A stretch of DNA of 64,000 bases from UBA11090 sp035560555 (lineage in GTDB: Bacteria; Spirochaetota; Spirochaetia; Treponematales; Rectinemataceae): contig DATMZF010000013.1 of assembly GCA_035560555.1 (NCBI GenBank), positions 1 through 64,000 on the forward strand. Reading direction: 5' to 3'. This document shows positions 52,263 through 61,285 of this stretch, in pieces. Under the pieces are notes generated by a model, which was not told the DNA's origin, did no database searches, and saw only the letters and a list, made by a program, of their open reading frames with translations. A program made the translations under genes and the position numbers. The stretch's first letter is position 1; every line of letters starts with the position of its first letter.

Positions 52263-52290
52263 GCCCGCCGCTCCGAATCGCCGGGCGGGC
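52263..52290. other. stem-loop between convergent genes
   Basis: GCCCGCC (52263-52269) pairs with GGCGGGC (52284-52290), loop 14, between the LacI stop and the aldo/keto reductase stop. No T-run, so only a possible terminator. Confidence 0.35.
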
Positions 52291-53294
52291 TAATAGACCA
52301 CTGGTCCGGGACGCTTCAGCACATCGAATTGCGCGTTTCTGAAAGGGCAGTACGCCGGCTCCTCATAGGGCCGGAAGGGTACGAGGGCGGCAATCTCATC
52401 GATGCGGGACACTATATCGGATGACAGGGGACCATCCCGGCAGGCTTTCAGGTTTTGCCTCAGCTGCTCGACCGTTCTCGGGCCGGTCAGAACGCTCGAC
52501 GCGTCGGGATTCATCAACGCCCAGCGCAGCGCCAATTCGGGCAAGGGTATCCCCGTCTCGTCGACGAGACGATAAAGCAAGATGAGCTGGTCGCGGCGAG
52601 GTTTGTTCAGCCACCGTGAATCGGAAGAGGCCACCTGCGCGTCGTAGCGGCGAGAGAGCCATCCCTGCTGGGTCGGCGAACCGAGCAGTATTCCCATGCC
52701 CTGACGTTTCGCTTCGGGGATAAGCTCGATCTCGGCCTCTCTCCAGAGCATACTGTAATTGAACGCTGTGAGGACGACATCAAACAGGCCCGTGGCGATT
52801 ATGGGCACTATTTCATAGGCTGTCGTTCCCCCCAGGCCCAAAAACCTTACCTTCCCCTCCGCTTTCAGCTCCTGGAGAATATCGACGACCGGACCCGAAA
52901 AGGCGCGCTGGTCGGTCCACCAGTCTATCTCGCCGGGTCTATCGGGCTCATGGATCATGAGAATATCGATCGTATCCCGATGGAGAGCGTCGAGGCTGCG
53001 TTTCACGCAGGCGCGCAGATCCCGCGAATCCTGTGGATCGAAGGCCTTAGTCCGGGGACCCAGCTTGGTCGAGAGGATGACCGGTCCGGTTTCGCGCCGG
53101 AGTGCCTCTCCCACGGCGGTTTCGCTGTCGCCGTAGTCGGCCGATGTGTCCAGAAGATTTATCCCGGCACGCATCGCCTCGTGGATAATCCTCCCGGCTC
53201 CGGCGAAGCCATCGCCGCTTTGGGTCACGAACGCGGCGCCGAGGGACAATTCGCTCACCTCCAATCCGGTCCGGCCCAATCCGCGTTTCTTCAT
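52290..53294 (-). CDS. aldo/keto reductase
   Basis: A 334-residue AKR without iron-sulfur cysteines. The tetrad is visible: Asp in LLDTSADYGD near 46, Tyr in the same motif, Lys in LSTKLGP near 76 and His in IMIHEPD near 110. It resembles D-threo-aldose/L-fucose 1-dehydrogenase-type enzymes, so oxidation of a sugar lactol is a reasonable guess. Start ATG 53294 behind GAGGA; a TTG at 53321 is unlikely. Last gene of the second ribose-type operon. Confidence 0.87.
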   Translation of the reverse strand: MKKRGLGRTGLEVSELSLGAAFVTQSGDGFAGAGRIIHEAMRAGINLLDTSADYGDSETAVGEALRRETGPVILSTKLGPRTKAFDPQDSRDLRACVKRSLDALHRDTIDILMIHEPDRPGEIDWWTDQRAFSGPVVDILQELKAEGKVRFLGLGGTTAYEIVPIIATGLFDVVLTAFNYSMLWREAEIELIPEAKRQGMGILLGSPTQQGWLSRRYDAQVASSDSRWLNKPRRDQLILLYRLVDETGIPLPELALRWALMNPDASSVLTGPRTVEQLRQNLKACRDGPLSSDIVSRIDEIAALVPFRPYEEPAYCPFRNAQFDVLKRPGPVVY

Positions 53295-53317
53295 AGCGTC
53301 GTCCTCGGTGTTCGAAT

Positions 53318-54799
53318 TCAACCTATCGCCGATGAAAGGTCTTTGCCTGCCGCGACGCCGACGGCGCCGCCGGTCGAGCTTAATTCGGGCAAGAAATCGT
53401 CGTCCAGCGGGAACATCGGCCTGCGAATGCGCGTCATTCCCATATCCTGCAATCGCTCCGTGCTTCCGCCTTTCGTGAAAGCGAGAATCGCTGCCTTCGC
53501 TACCTTCGCGAGCTCGGGGTACAAGTATCCCAGTTTGACTATGACGAATCTATACGCTTCGAGGCTTAGGTTGAGGCCTTCGAAAATTCTCGGCTTCGTG
53601 AACGCGCAACGTTTAGCCGTCACGATTATGTCGATGCCGCCGGAGCGCAGCACGGCGCAGGGACCCGCGTTTTCGCCGTACCATCCCTCGATATCGCCCC
53701 AGTAGAGAAGTTGCGCGCTGACGTGGGTCCTCGCGCTTTTCGCTTCGATGGTGCCGCCAAGGTCGAGCTCCAGAAAATCGCCCACCTTCGCCTCTTCGCA
53801 GCGTTTCACGGCGGGCTCATCGGTCAGCCCCCCGAGCAGCACTCCTTCCATGCCCTTTTCCTTTGCCAAGGCGAGCAGATACGCATTGTCGCCGGATGAG
53901 CCGGCGGTCGTGTTGTCGCCGCTGTCGGTGACGAATACGGGCCTCACGCGCTGCGCGAAGGCCAGATCGAGCGCCTCCCCGGGCTCGCGCGCCTCGACGG
54001 AAAACTTGAAGTCGCGTCGCGAATCGTAAAACATCCGCGCCAGCTTCTCCGCCGCCGATTTGGCCATATCGGCATCCCGCTCATGCACGCAGACCATCGA
54101 TGGCCCCATGTTCGGCGCATCCACCCATGGCTGGCCGTTGAACACGTTGCATGCCAGCATTCCGGGAATCTTCTCCAAATCCGCCGCCGCCGCCATTATT
54201 TCCCGCAAGGGATGTTCATCGGTAAGCACGCAGTCGCCAGGAACCGCGACGTCGGCCCTGGCCATTTGCGGTTCAGGCAAGATCCTTTTTTCGACGCAGC
54301 GCATAAGTAGCTCCGCCGCCCTCAACTCGGTCTCCCTCATGTCGCGATGCGGGGCGGTACGATAGCCGGAGACGGTATTCACCAACTTCATCAGCTCGAA
54401 GGTGTTATTGGCGTGAAAATCAAGGGCGAGCGCGATCGGTATCCTGAATCCAATCTTTTCGCGGATCATCCGCAGGAGGGCAACCTCGCCGCTTCCGATA
54501 TTCTCCACTTCCATGGCGCCGTGAAGGTACAGCCACAGGCCATCCAGGCCGGCTTCTGGAATCATGGAGAGCATTTCATCGGCGAGGGCGCGAAAATCAG
54601 CTTCCCGAAGCCGTCCTCCGGGCACCGCGTTGGCGTAGAGAGTCGGGACGAGCTCGGCTCCCCGAGAGGAAAAGTAGTCCGATACGGCGATGTGCGACAG
54701 CATCATGTCGCTTCTGTATATCGTAAAATCCTCACGGCCGCTCATTCTCGAGGTCAGGGTGTTCGATTCCTGCTGCAGGGAACCCACGACGATTCTCAT
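53318..54799 (-). CDS. M81-family metallohydrolase (MlrC-like)
   Basis: A 493-residue protein of the M81 family, named for microcystinase C (MlrC), which hydrolyses a linear peptide fragment. Conserved parts are VVGSLQQESNTL at the N-terminus, LYLHGAMEVENIGSGE near 93, ALDFHANNTFELMKLV near 122, GYRTAPHRDMRETE near 143 and VTDSGDNTTAGSSGDNAYLL near 288. Zinc ligands are expected among Glu/Asp/His of these motifs. In environmental bacteria such genes often sit with ABC importers and M24-like proteins, so an amide-type natural compound is a plausible substrate. Confidence 0.88.
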   Translation of the reverse strand: MRIVVGSLQQESNTLTSRMSGREDFTIYRSDMMLSHIAVSDYFSSRGAELVPTLYANAVPGGRLREADFRALADEMLSMIPEAGLDGLWLYLHGAMEVENIGSGEVALLRMIREKIGFRIPIALALDFHANNTFELMKLVNTVSGYRTAPHRDMRETELRAAELLMRCVEKRILPEPQMARADVAVPGDCVLTDEHPLREIMAAAADLEKIPGMLACNVFNGQPWVDAPNMGPSMVCVHERDADMAKSAAEKLARMFYDSRRDFKFSVEAREPGEALDLAFAQRVRPVFVTDSGDNTTAGSSGDNAYLLALAKEKGMEGVLLGGLTDEPAVKRCEEAKVGDFLELDLGGTIEAKSARTHVSAQLLYWGDIEGWYGENAGPCAVLRSGGIDIIVTAKRCAFTKPRIFEGLNLSLEAYRFVIVKLGYLYPELAKVAKAAILAFTKGGSTERLQDMGMTRIRRPMFPLDDDFLPELSSTGGAVGVAAGKDLSSAIG

Positions 54800-54808
54800 A
54801 TGCCGTTC

Positions 54809-55777
54809 CTAGTGCCTGATCGCGCGGCGTCTTGTCATGAATAGATCGAACATCACGACCAGGATGAGCACGAGACCTTTCACCAGATTCTGATAGTAGG
54901 CCTGCAGACCTAGGTATATCAGCGCCTTGTACAGAACCACGATGACAAGCATTCCAAGCGCTGTGCGCAGGGCGCTGCCCGCGCCGCCGGAAAGTTGAGT
55001 CCCCCCGATGACGGTGGCCGCCACGCAGGTGAGCGCCAAATCCGTCCCGTACTGCGTCGAGCCCGCGCGAAGCTGAGCCACGAGCATGATGCCGCCGATG
55101 CTGCATAGTATCCCCATGATGGAGAAACCAGCGGTCTTCTGAAACGCGGTATTTATGCCAGCCAGACGCGCCACTTCCAGATTCCCTCCGGTTGAATAGA
55201 ATCTCCTCCCGAAGTTCGTGTAGGCCAGCATGAGCGAGATGATAATAAGGACGGACAGATAGATGTAGAACAGGGAAGACAGGCCCAGAAATTCGGCCGA
55301 ACCCAATCTCTTTATGAAAGGATTCAGCGTGCTCACCATCTTGCCGTTCGTGAACACGAGACACAGACCCCGTATCATGGTCATCGTGCCCAAGGTTGTG
55401 ATGAATGAGTTGATGCGGAACCGCGTGACGATCAGGCCGTTTATCGTCCCCAGTATGAAACCGGACAAAAGCGTCAGCGCGATGGAAATGAAAGGATTGT
55501 TCGTGGCGTTGAGCAGCGTGACGAACAATATCTGCGCCCACATGTATTGCGATGACGCGCTCAAATCAAAATCCCCGCCGATGATCAGAATGGTCATCCC
55601 GCACGCGACGACGCCGTAAATGGATACATCGATCAGGATGCTCTGTATATTCCACCACGCGAGGAACGACGGCTTGACGAAGGCCATAAAGATGACGAAG
55701 CCGAATAAAAGGAACAGAACCGTCTGATCCAAAATTATTTCGAGCGGGCGAGCCTTGATCGTCGAATTTCTCTTCAT
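54809..55777 (-). CDS. ribose-type ABC importer permease (RbsC-like, second)
   Basis: A 322-residue permease of the RbsC family with about nine membrane segments (IIGGDFDLSASSQYMWAQI near 65, VIGGTQLSGGAGSALRTALG near 258). It overlaps the preceding permease gene by 4 bp. Two different RbsC-type permeases in one operon suggest a heterodimer. Confidence 0.92.
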   Translation of the reverse strand: MKRNSTIKARPLEIILDQTVLFLLFGFVIFMAFVKPSFLAWWNIQSILIDVSIYGVVACGMTILIIGGDFDLSASSQYMWAQILFVTLLNATNNPFISIALTLLSGFILGTINGLIVTRFRINSFITTLGTMTMIRGLCLVFTNGKMVSTLNPFIKRLGSAEFLGLSSLFYIYLSVLIIISLMLAYTNFGRRFYSTGGNLEVARLAGINTAFQKTAGFSIMGILCSIGGIMLVAQLRAGSTQYGTDLALTCVAATVIGGTQLSGGAGSALRTALGMLVIVVLYKALIYLGLQAYYQNLVKGLVLILVVMFDLFMTRRRAIRH

Positions 55778-56778
55778 GTCGCCGACTCCCTCATCGCGGA
55801 ATTTTTGTTCAGCATATCGAGCCCTACCGCGACGATGATTATCGCGCCGCGGACGAGAAGCTGGGCGTTGGCGTTCACGCCGATAACGTTGAGCGCGTTG
55901 CTCAGCACGCTGAGCACGAGCACTCCTAGAATCGTGTTGATTATTCCTCCCGTACCGCCCGTCTGGCTGGTTCCGCCGACGACGACCGCGGCTATGGCGT
56001 CGAGCTCATACCCGCTCCCCTGCAATGGAGACGCCGAGTAGACTCGCGACGTCACGATTATCGAAGCGAAACCGGCGCACATGCCTCCGATCCCATAGGT
56101 AATCATTCTCAGCTTCCCCACTTTTATGCCGGACATGCGGGCGCAATCGATATTGGCCCCGATGAAGCTCATCTGTTTACCGAAACGCGTATGGGCCAGG
56201 ATCACATGCATTATCGCGGCCAAAGCGAGGAAACAGACGATGGGGGTGAATCCCTCGCTCACTTTTTGGTAAAGCCCCGTCCCGAAGGTGCCCGCTATGA
56301 ATTGCCCGCCCGTGTATAAAAGCGCCAGAGAGGCGACGACGATCTGCATCCCATAGGTGATGATGAAGGTCTCGCCTAGCCTGCCGTCGAACAGGACGAT
56401 GAGCGATCCATTGACCATGCCGATCAGGAAGCCGAGCGCCATAACCACAAGGATCGCTATCAACGCTACGCCATTGGCCCCCTCGGCCTGAGCGTATCCG
56501 TTCATTATGCTCACGGCGACCAGGGAACAGAGCGATACGATCGCGCCTACCGACAAATCCATGCCGCCGGTCATCATGACGAAGGTAACCCCCAGCGACA
56601 GGATCCCGATCGCGGAAGCCTGCCGCAGAATGTTGAGAATGTTGCTCGCGGTCATGAAAGAGCGCTCTACGATCGACGCGATTATGATGATAAGCACGAG
56701 CCCGATCAGGACCCCCTGGCTTTTGAGAATCTTGACGACTTTGTCCCTGAGATATCGGGCTTCAAGTTTTTTTGACAT
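55774..56778 (-). CDS. ribose-type ABC importer permease (RbsC-like, first)
   Basis: A 334-residue permease of the same family: ASNILNILRQASAIGILSLG near 45, MTGGMDLSVGAIVSL near 70, VVVGGTSQTGGTGGIINTILG near 275. Start ATG 56778 with GAGGA upstream; TTG 56793 is less likely. Pairs with the permease encoded next and with the ATPase at 56798-58285. Confidence 0.92.
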   Translation of the reverse strand: MSKKLEARYLRDKVVKILKSQGVLIGLVLIIIIASIVERSFMTASNILNILRQASAIGILSLGVTFVMMTGGMDLSVGAIVSLCSLVAVSIMNGYAQAEGANGVALIAILVVMALGFLIGMVNGSLIVLFDGRLGETFIITYGMQIVVASLALLYTGGQFIAGTFGTGLYQKVSEGFTPIVCFLALAAIMHVILAHTRFGKQMSFIGANIDCARMSGIKVGKLRMITYGIGGMCAGFASIIVTSRVYSASPLQGSGYELDAIAAVVVGGTSQTGGTGGIINTILGVLVLSVLSNALNVIGVNANAQLLVRGAIIIVAVGLDMLNKNSAMRESAT

Positions 56779-56797
56779 CGTTGTTTTCCTCAATATC

Positions 56798-58285
56798 TCA
56801 TTGTAAAGCCATGCTCATAACCGCTTCGGGAGTCATCTGGGCGCCGCGCAGTTCGCCTTTCTTTCTGCCCTCATTGATCACGAGGATCCTATCGCTCATT
56901 CCGATCACCTCGGGAAGCTCCGAAGAAATCATTATAATAGATTTCCCCTGCTCAACTAGCGAATTCATCAGCAGATAGATCTCATATTTCGCGCCCACAT
57001 CGATGCCGCGAGTGGGCTCGTCCATTATGAGTATTTCCACATCTGAAAACAGCCATTTCGCCAGCACGGCTTTCTGCTGATTTCCGCCGGAAAGGTTCAT
57101 CACCGCTTGCCTGGCGGAAGGCGTCTTTATGCCCAATTCATCGATGTAACGGCTCACGCTCAGCTGCGTGAGCTTCTTGCTGACGAGCAGGTTCTTGACT
57201 ACTCTCCGGAGATTCGTGATGACGATATTGTCGGTGAGGCTGTAGTTCAGCGCGAGGCCGGTTTCCTTCCGGTCCTCCGTCACGAGGCCGATGGAATAGC
57301 TCTTGCCGTCGGAAGTGCTCCTGATCCTCGCTTTTCTCCCATGGACGAACACCTCGCCCGCGTGAAGACGGCGCGCCCCGAATATAGCTTCCACGAGTTC
57401 CGTCCGGCCCGAACCCACGAGGCCCGCTATGCCAAGGATCTCGCCCTTGTGCAGCGAAAAAGAAATATTCCTGACAAAACCGGCGCAGGCGAGATCTCGA
57501 ACCTCGAGCGTCACATCAGGCCGGACGGCTGATGAGCGCTTGGGATAACTCATTTCCACCGGCCTGCCAACCATCTTCGAAATGATCTCGGCGCTGTTTG
57601 TCTCGCTCATCGGCTTTGTATCTATGATATGCCCGTCGCGCAGCACCGTGACCCTATCGCATATTGCGAAAATCTCGTCGAGTTTGTGGGAAATATAGAT
57701 GACCGTGATTCCGCTCGCCTTGAGATTCCTGATAATCGTGAACAGTTTTTCGACTTCATTTTTCGTGAGCGATGAAGTGGGTTCATCCATCGCTATGATA
57801 CGCGCGTTCACGGATAGAGCCTTCGCTATTTCCACGAGCTGCTTCTCCGCGACGCTGAGATTCTGAACCTTTTCCTTAACGTTGAAATCGAATCCAAGAC
57901 GCTCGATCAAGTTGGACGCTTCCTGGCGGACATTTTTCCAGTCCACCAGCCCGATTTTTCCGGTCCGCAGAAATCCAAGATAGATATTCTCGGCGACGCT
58001 CAACGTATTGACGAGGTTGAATTCTTGGTAGATCAAGCTGATGCCGCAAGCCTGCGCCTGTTTTGTCTGCTTGAAGGCTACCGGCGCGCCATCGACGAGA
58101 ATCGTGCCCGAGTCGGGCTCGAGCACTCCGTTCAGGATCTTCATGAGCGTCGATTTTCCCGCTCCGTTTTCGCCGACCAACGCGTGAACTTCGCCCGGCA
58201 TGACCGAGAAGGATACTCTGTCCAGCGCCTTCACTCCAGGGAAGGTCTTCGTGATGTTTTGCATTTCCAAGATATGCCTATTCAC
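56798..58285 (-). CDS. ribose-type ABC importer, duplicated ATP-binding protein (RbsA/MglA-like)
   Basis: A 495-residue double ABC ATPase starting at GTG 58285 behind AAGGGGAAAGA. First half: GENGAGKSTLM near 40, NLSVAEKQLVEIAKAL, IIAMDEPTSSLT. Second half: GLVGSGRTELV near 285 (Arg replaces the Walker A lysine), LSGGNQQKAVLAKWLF near 395 and ILIMDEPTRGIDVGAK. The Arg replacement in the second Walker A is common in RbsA-type proteins. A longer open frame to 58480 lies over the terminator region and is rejected. Confidence 0.92.
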   Translation of the reverse strand: MNRHILEMQNITKTFPGVKALDRVSFSVMPGEVHALVGENGAGKSTLMKILNGVLEPDSGTILVDGAPVAFKQTKQAQACGISLIYQEFNLVNTLSVAENIYLGFLRTGKIGLVDWKNVRQEASNLIERLGFDFNVKEKVQNLSVAEKQLVEIAKALSVNARIIAMDEPTSSLTKNEVEKLFTIIRNLKASGITVIYISHKLDEIFAICDRVTVLRDGHIIDTKPMSETNSAEIISKMVGRPVEMSYPKRSSAVRPDVTLEVRDLACAGFVRNISFSLHKGEILGIAGLVGSGRTELVEAIFGARRLHAGEVFVHGRKARIRSTSDGKSYSIGLVTEDRKETGLALNYSLTDNIVITNLRRVVKNLLVSKKLTQLSVSRYIDELGIKTPSARQAVMNLSGGNQQKAVLAKWLFSDVEILIMDEPTRGIDVGAKYEIYLLMNSLVEQGKSIIMISSELPEVIGMSDRILVINEGRKKGELRGAQMTPEAVMSMALQ

Positions 58286-58344
58286 CGCTCTTTCCCCTTC
58301 GTCGATCGCGCTATTCGGCGTATGACTTGTGAACCGCGAGATCT

Positions 58345-58386
58345 CTAAAAACTGGGAGGAGGGACGCGTTTCGGCACCCTCCCCCA
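58345..58386 (-). terminator. intra-operon terminator after the second binding-protein gene
   Basis: On the minus strand TGGGGGAGGG (58386-58377) pairs with CCCTCCTCCCA (58363-58353, one bulged base) and is followed by GTTTTTAG. It should reduce read-through from the binding-protein gene into the ATPase gene. Confidence 0.7.
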
Positions 58387-58416
58387 ATTTATAAAAACCG
58401 CTTTTCGGTTCTATGC

Positions 58417-59349
58417 TCAGAACCAGTTGAAATTGTCGATCGTTTCCTTCGTCGCCGGTTTGATCGGCAGCTCCACCCACTGCGGCGGCTTCTTCCCGTT
58501 GATGATGTCAATCAACGTCGATACGGCGAGAGCGCCTTCCACTCCCGGATCCTGGGTAGAAGTTCCATAGACATTGCCAGCCTTGATGGCGGTGTAGATT
58601 ATCTTGTTGGATCCCGCGCAGACAATGGGTATCTTACCGAGCTTGCCCGCGGCGCGGAGCGACGCGATGATGCCCGCAAGCATTCCGCCGTCATGGGAAA
58701 CGATGACATCGATCTTGTTGCCATATTTGGTGAGAAAATCGTTCATCTTATTCAGCGCCTTGTCCGCGTCGAAATCGGCGGGCTGCTTGTCCAGGAACTT
58801 GATCTGCGTGCCAGCGAAATCTTCGGCGAACGCTTCGTTGAAAGCGATCGTCTGGGCATGCCCCGCCGTTCCCTCGATGGCCACCAGGTTGCCGACGCCC
58901 TTGGGCAGCAGCTGCTTGATCAAGGTCGCCATATTGTGGCCGTGCTGCTTGACGTTGGTCCCCACATAGCAAGGAACGTTGTTCGCCTTCAATGCGTCGA
59001 GCGTGTAGTTATTCACGATTACGTAGGGAAGTTTTGCTTTGGCCAAGGCTTCCACTATGGGCAGAGACCCCGCGACATCGGCGGGGAAGTAGACAAATCC
59101 GGCCGCTTCGGCGATCGCCAGGCGCGCGTGCTCCAGCTGCTTCTGCTGATTCCCTTCTCCATCGAGGATCTGCAGCTCGTATCCGAGTTCCTTGGCTTTC
59201 GCGATCGCGGAAGGATTGAACGCGGCGCAATAGGGTGCCGTATAGTACGCGTTCGAGAGAATGATCTTTTTCAAAACCTTCGTCCCTTGCGCGAATCCCG
59301 ACCCGACGATGATCGCCAATGCCAGAACCGATAGCAATACTCTCTTCAT
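58417..59349 (-). CDS. ribose-type ABC importer, periplasmic binding protein (RbsB-like)
   Basis: A 310-residue exported binding protein with signal peptide 1-21 (ending GFAQ), start ATG 59349 behind GGAGGGAC. Fold markers are LSNAYYTAPYCAAFNPSAIA near 30, GFVYFPADVAGSLPIVEAL near 85 and IDVIVSHDGGMLAGIIASLR near 205. It feeds the two RbsC-type permeases. Ligand unknown; sequence is rather different from the RbsB-like protein of the first locus, so the two systems should take different compounds. Confidence 0.92.
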   Translation of the reverse strand: MKRVLLSVLALAIIVGSGFAQGTKVLKKIILSNAYYTAPYCAAFNPSAIAKAKELGYELQILDGEGNQQKQLEHARLAIAEAAGFVYFPADVAGSLPIVEALAKAKLPYVIVNNYTLDALKANNVPCYVGTNVKQHGHNMATLIKQLLPKGVGNLVAIEGTAGHAQTIAFNEAFAEDFAGTQIKFLDKQPADFDADKALNKMNDFLTKYGNKIDVIVSHDGGMLAGIIASLRAAGKLGKIPIVCAGSNKIIYTAIKAGNVYGTSTQDPGVEGALAVSTLIDIINGKKPPQWVELPIKPATKETIDNFNWF

Positions 59350-59439
59350 CCTGTCCCTCCTTCCTGAATCTCCTGCCATGAATAACTCACGGCAAATTAT
59401 ATAAAGGGATCCGAGATGGCACCGGAGCCCTATCCGACG

Positions 59440-59805
59440 TTATTGGGCGTACGGCGCCACCGGATAATACGCCATGTTCTCCCTGCGATCGAGCCGCCCG
59501 AATACGGCGACGACCGGGACATCGCTTTCCACGATTACCGCATATTGGCCGAATGGAATGACATAATCCCCGCCCCATATCGGAAGATCCATCCTGAAAC
59601 AGCTCACCCGCTTCGGGGGGACTGTCAGACTCAGCCCCTGTTTTGGCTCGGTATTTTCGAACAGCAGCGTGATCGAAAGGTTCGCCTGCCGCTCATTGTT
59701 GTTCACGACCATGAGCGCTTCATGCGCCTTGGGGTCAGCGGCGCCGCTGGGATGCGGGGGAAGATCTCCATCGGCGAATACCCAGACTTTCTTTCCTATT
59801 GTCAT
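59440..59805 (-). CDS. sensory-rhodopsin-transducer (ASRT) family protein, second copy
   Basis: A 121-residue protein of the same family as 41686-42054: GKKVWVFADGDLPPHP, AHEALMVVNNNERQANLSI, VPPKRVSCFRMDLP and SDVPVVAVFGRLDRRENMAYY correspond to segments of the Anabaena transducer. It sits between the M24-like gene and the binding-protein gene, so it is co-expressed with an importer and has no link to light sensing here. A small-molecule sensing or chaperone-like function in sugar metabolism is inferred. Start ATG 59805 with AGGAG overlapping the M24 stop. Confidence 0.78.
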   Translation of the reverse strand: MTIGKKVWVFADGDLPPHPSGAADPKAHEALMVVNNNERQANLSITLLFENTEPKQGLSLTVPPKRVSCFRMDLPIWGGDYVIPFGQYAVIVESDVPVVAVFGRLDRRENMAYYPVAPYAQ

Positions 59806-59816
59806 CGCTTCACTCC

Positions 59817-60992
59817 TCATTCAACATCTTTGGACAAGAAAACATCCATCTCGGGGCATAATGGCTCGCAGCCGGTCTCGGTGATTTCATAGCCCGTCTC
59901 AATCCTTGCGCCATGGAATTCCGGGTGCCCGAAGAAACTGACATCCACGCACACCGTCATGCCGGGAACGAGCGTGTCATCGCTATTGGGGCCAAAGAAT
60001 GGCGCTTCCGCTTCCATGAGCCCGATCGTGTGCGCGAAGGGACAGACGAGATATTGGATGAGGTCATGGTCGATGAAGTATTTCCTGGCGGGCACGTCTA
60101 TCTCGCGGCCCTTCATTCCGGGCTTCAGCATCGCCCTGGTGAGCCTGAAAGCCTCGCGCAGATGATTCACGCTTTCTTTCTGCCGTTTCGTGTAAATCCC
60201 GTTCACTGGCAGCGTGTCGCCAATCACTCCCGCGTACCCATTGGTTCTGGGCGCTATGCCGACCATGACAAGTTCCCCGTCTTTCATTTCTTTGTTGAGC
60301 GCGGTGGGCACGACGGCCTTGGCTCGCTCGCCGCTTCCTACGATGCACGAAAACGCGAAGTTGTTGGCGCCAGCCTTTCGGCAGATATATTCGCCCTCAG
60401 CCGCCACTTCATATTCCTTTACGCCAGGGGCTATTTTTCGTTTCATGGCTTCGTAGGCTTTGTAGGTCAACCCAAAGGAGTTTCTGATGTTGCCTATCTC
60501 CCAGACCGACTTGTGAGCGCGCAGCCGCTCGTAGTCGTCGGTGATATCGACGAGCTGGATTCCAGAAAACCCAGCCTCGAACTGCTGGTAGACATTATGC
60601 GGCAACGAGGCTGTGCCGACGATGCCGATCGTCCTCATGGGAAGTTTTTTGCCCTTGAGTTCCGCCGCGAGCATCTCAAAAGTGCTGATCGTAGCGTTCG
60701 GGTATTCTTCATCCGGCACCATGAAGGGCGGGAAATTCCTCGTTTCCCCGATCGCGCTGCTCATCTTCGCGAAAGGCTCGCTTTCCGGCCCGCCCAGAAG
60801 GAGGGGCTCGCCATTCAGCGGAAGCAATACGCAGCCTTTCTCGAACTGCGGACACCAGCCAGTGAGATACCAGCCATTGGCGATATTCAGTTCGTCATAA
60901 TAAATGAGCGCCGCGTCCAGATGTTTCTCTCGGAGGATATTTCGGACTTTACCGAGCCTCGACTTCGTTTCCCCTAAATCAAAATACGACAT
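59817..60992 (-). CDS. M24-family (creatinase/prolidase fold) protein with degenerate metal site, second copy
   Basis: A 391-residue paralogue of 46180-47352, with N-terminal creatinase domain (LLGGPESEPFA near 65) and C-terminal M24 domain. Expected metal ligands are mostly missing: VMVGIAPRTNGYAGVIGDT has no Asp at the usual two positions, HTIGLMEAEAP keeps the His, VCVDVSF has Asp for Glu, and ARIETGYEI keeps the last Glu. Function as a metal-dependent peptidase is doubtful. It is the first gene of the second operon and is preceded by a strong, operator-flanked promoter. Confidence 0.8.
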   Translation of the reverse strand: MSYFDLGETKSRLGKVRNILREKHLDAALIYYDELNIANGWYLTGWCPQFEKGCVLLPLNGEPLLLGGPESEPFAKMSSAIGETRNFPPFMVPDEEYPNATISTFEMLAAELKGKKLPMRTIGIVGTASLPHNVYQQFEAGFSGIQLVDITDDYERLRAHKSVWEIGNIRNSFGLTYKAYEAMKRKIAPGVKEYEVAAEGEYICRKAGANNFAFSCIVGSGERAKAVVPTALNKEMKDGELVMVGIAPRTNGYAGVIGDTLPVNGIYTKRQKESVNHLREAFRLTRAMLKPGMKGREIDVPARKYFIDHDLIQYLVCPFAHTIGLMEAEAPFFGPNSDDTLVPGMTVCVDVSFFGHPEFHGARIETGYEITETGCEPLCPEMDVFLSKDVE

Positions 60993-61050
60993 CAGATTCC
61001 CCCTTTCCGGTATTTCAAACCATCGCGCGCGATCACTGTCAAATTCATGA

Positions 61051-61068
61051 AATTACAACGTTGTAATT
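61051..61068. promoter_or_regulatory. LacI-type operator O2 (second locus), perfect palindrome
   Basis: AATTACAACGTTGTAATT, 18-bp perfect palindrome with central CG, downstream of the M24 operon promoter. Confidence 0.75.
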
Positions 61069-61081
61069 CAGTCACATGCTT

Positions 61082-61095
61082 TTACATCGTTGTAA
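61082..61095. promoter_or_regulatory. LacI-type operator O1 (second locus)
   Basis: TTACATCGTTGTAA, one mismatch from the palindrome of O2, located around the predicted transcription start of the M24 operon. Confidence 0.65.
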
Positions 61096-61104
61096 TTCCG
61101 TTTC

Positions 61105-61132
61105 ATTATACATCGCGCCGCAAGCCTGTCAA
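61105..61132 (-). promoter_or_regulatory. predicted strong promoter of the second ribose-type operon
   Basis: On the minus strand perfect TTGACA (61132-61127), 16-bp spacer and perfect TATAAT (61110-61105), with an A-rich UP-like tract upstream shared with the first locus. Operators O1 and O2 lie just downstream, as expected for repression. Confidence 0.75.
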
Positions 61133-61226
61133 GTTTTTTTTCAACTATTTTTGGCGGCCAAAAATCGCGAAACCCTCGTCATTTTACAGGGTTCACACAA
61201 AAAAACGGCGCGTTTTTGGTCAAGGA

Positions 61227-61240
61227 TTGACAACGTTGTA
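61227..61240. promoter_or_regulatory. LacI-type operator O3 over the regulator's own promoter
   Basis: TGACAACGTTGTAA, overlapping the TTGACA box (61226-61231) of the LacI gene; with an 18-bp spacer a TAGACT -10 box follows. Indicates autoregulation. Confidence 0.65.
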
Positions 61241-61285
61241 AAGCATGCTTTAGACTTGTTTTACAATTTTTATTCTTGGAAGACT

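Noticed and set aside
61076..61285. 70-residue N-terminal extension of the third LacI regulator
   Set aside because: It would cover the operator and promoter; the helix-turn-helix starts right after ATG 61286.
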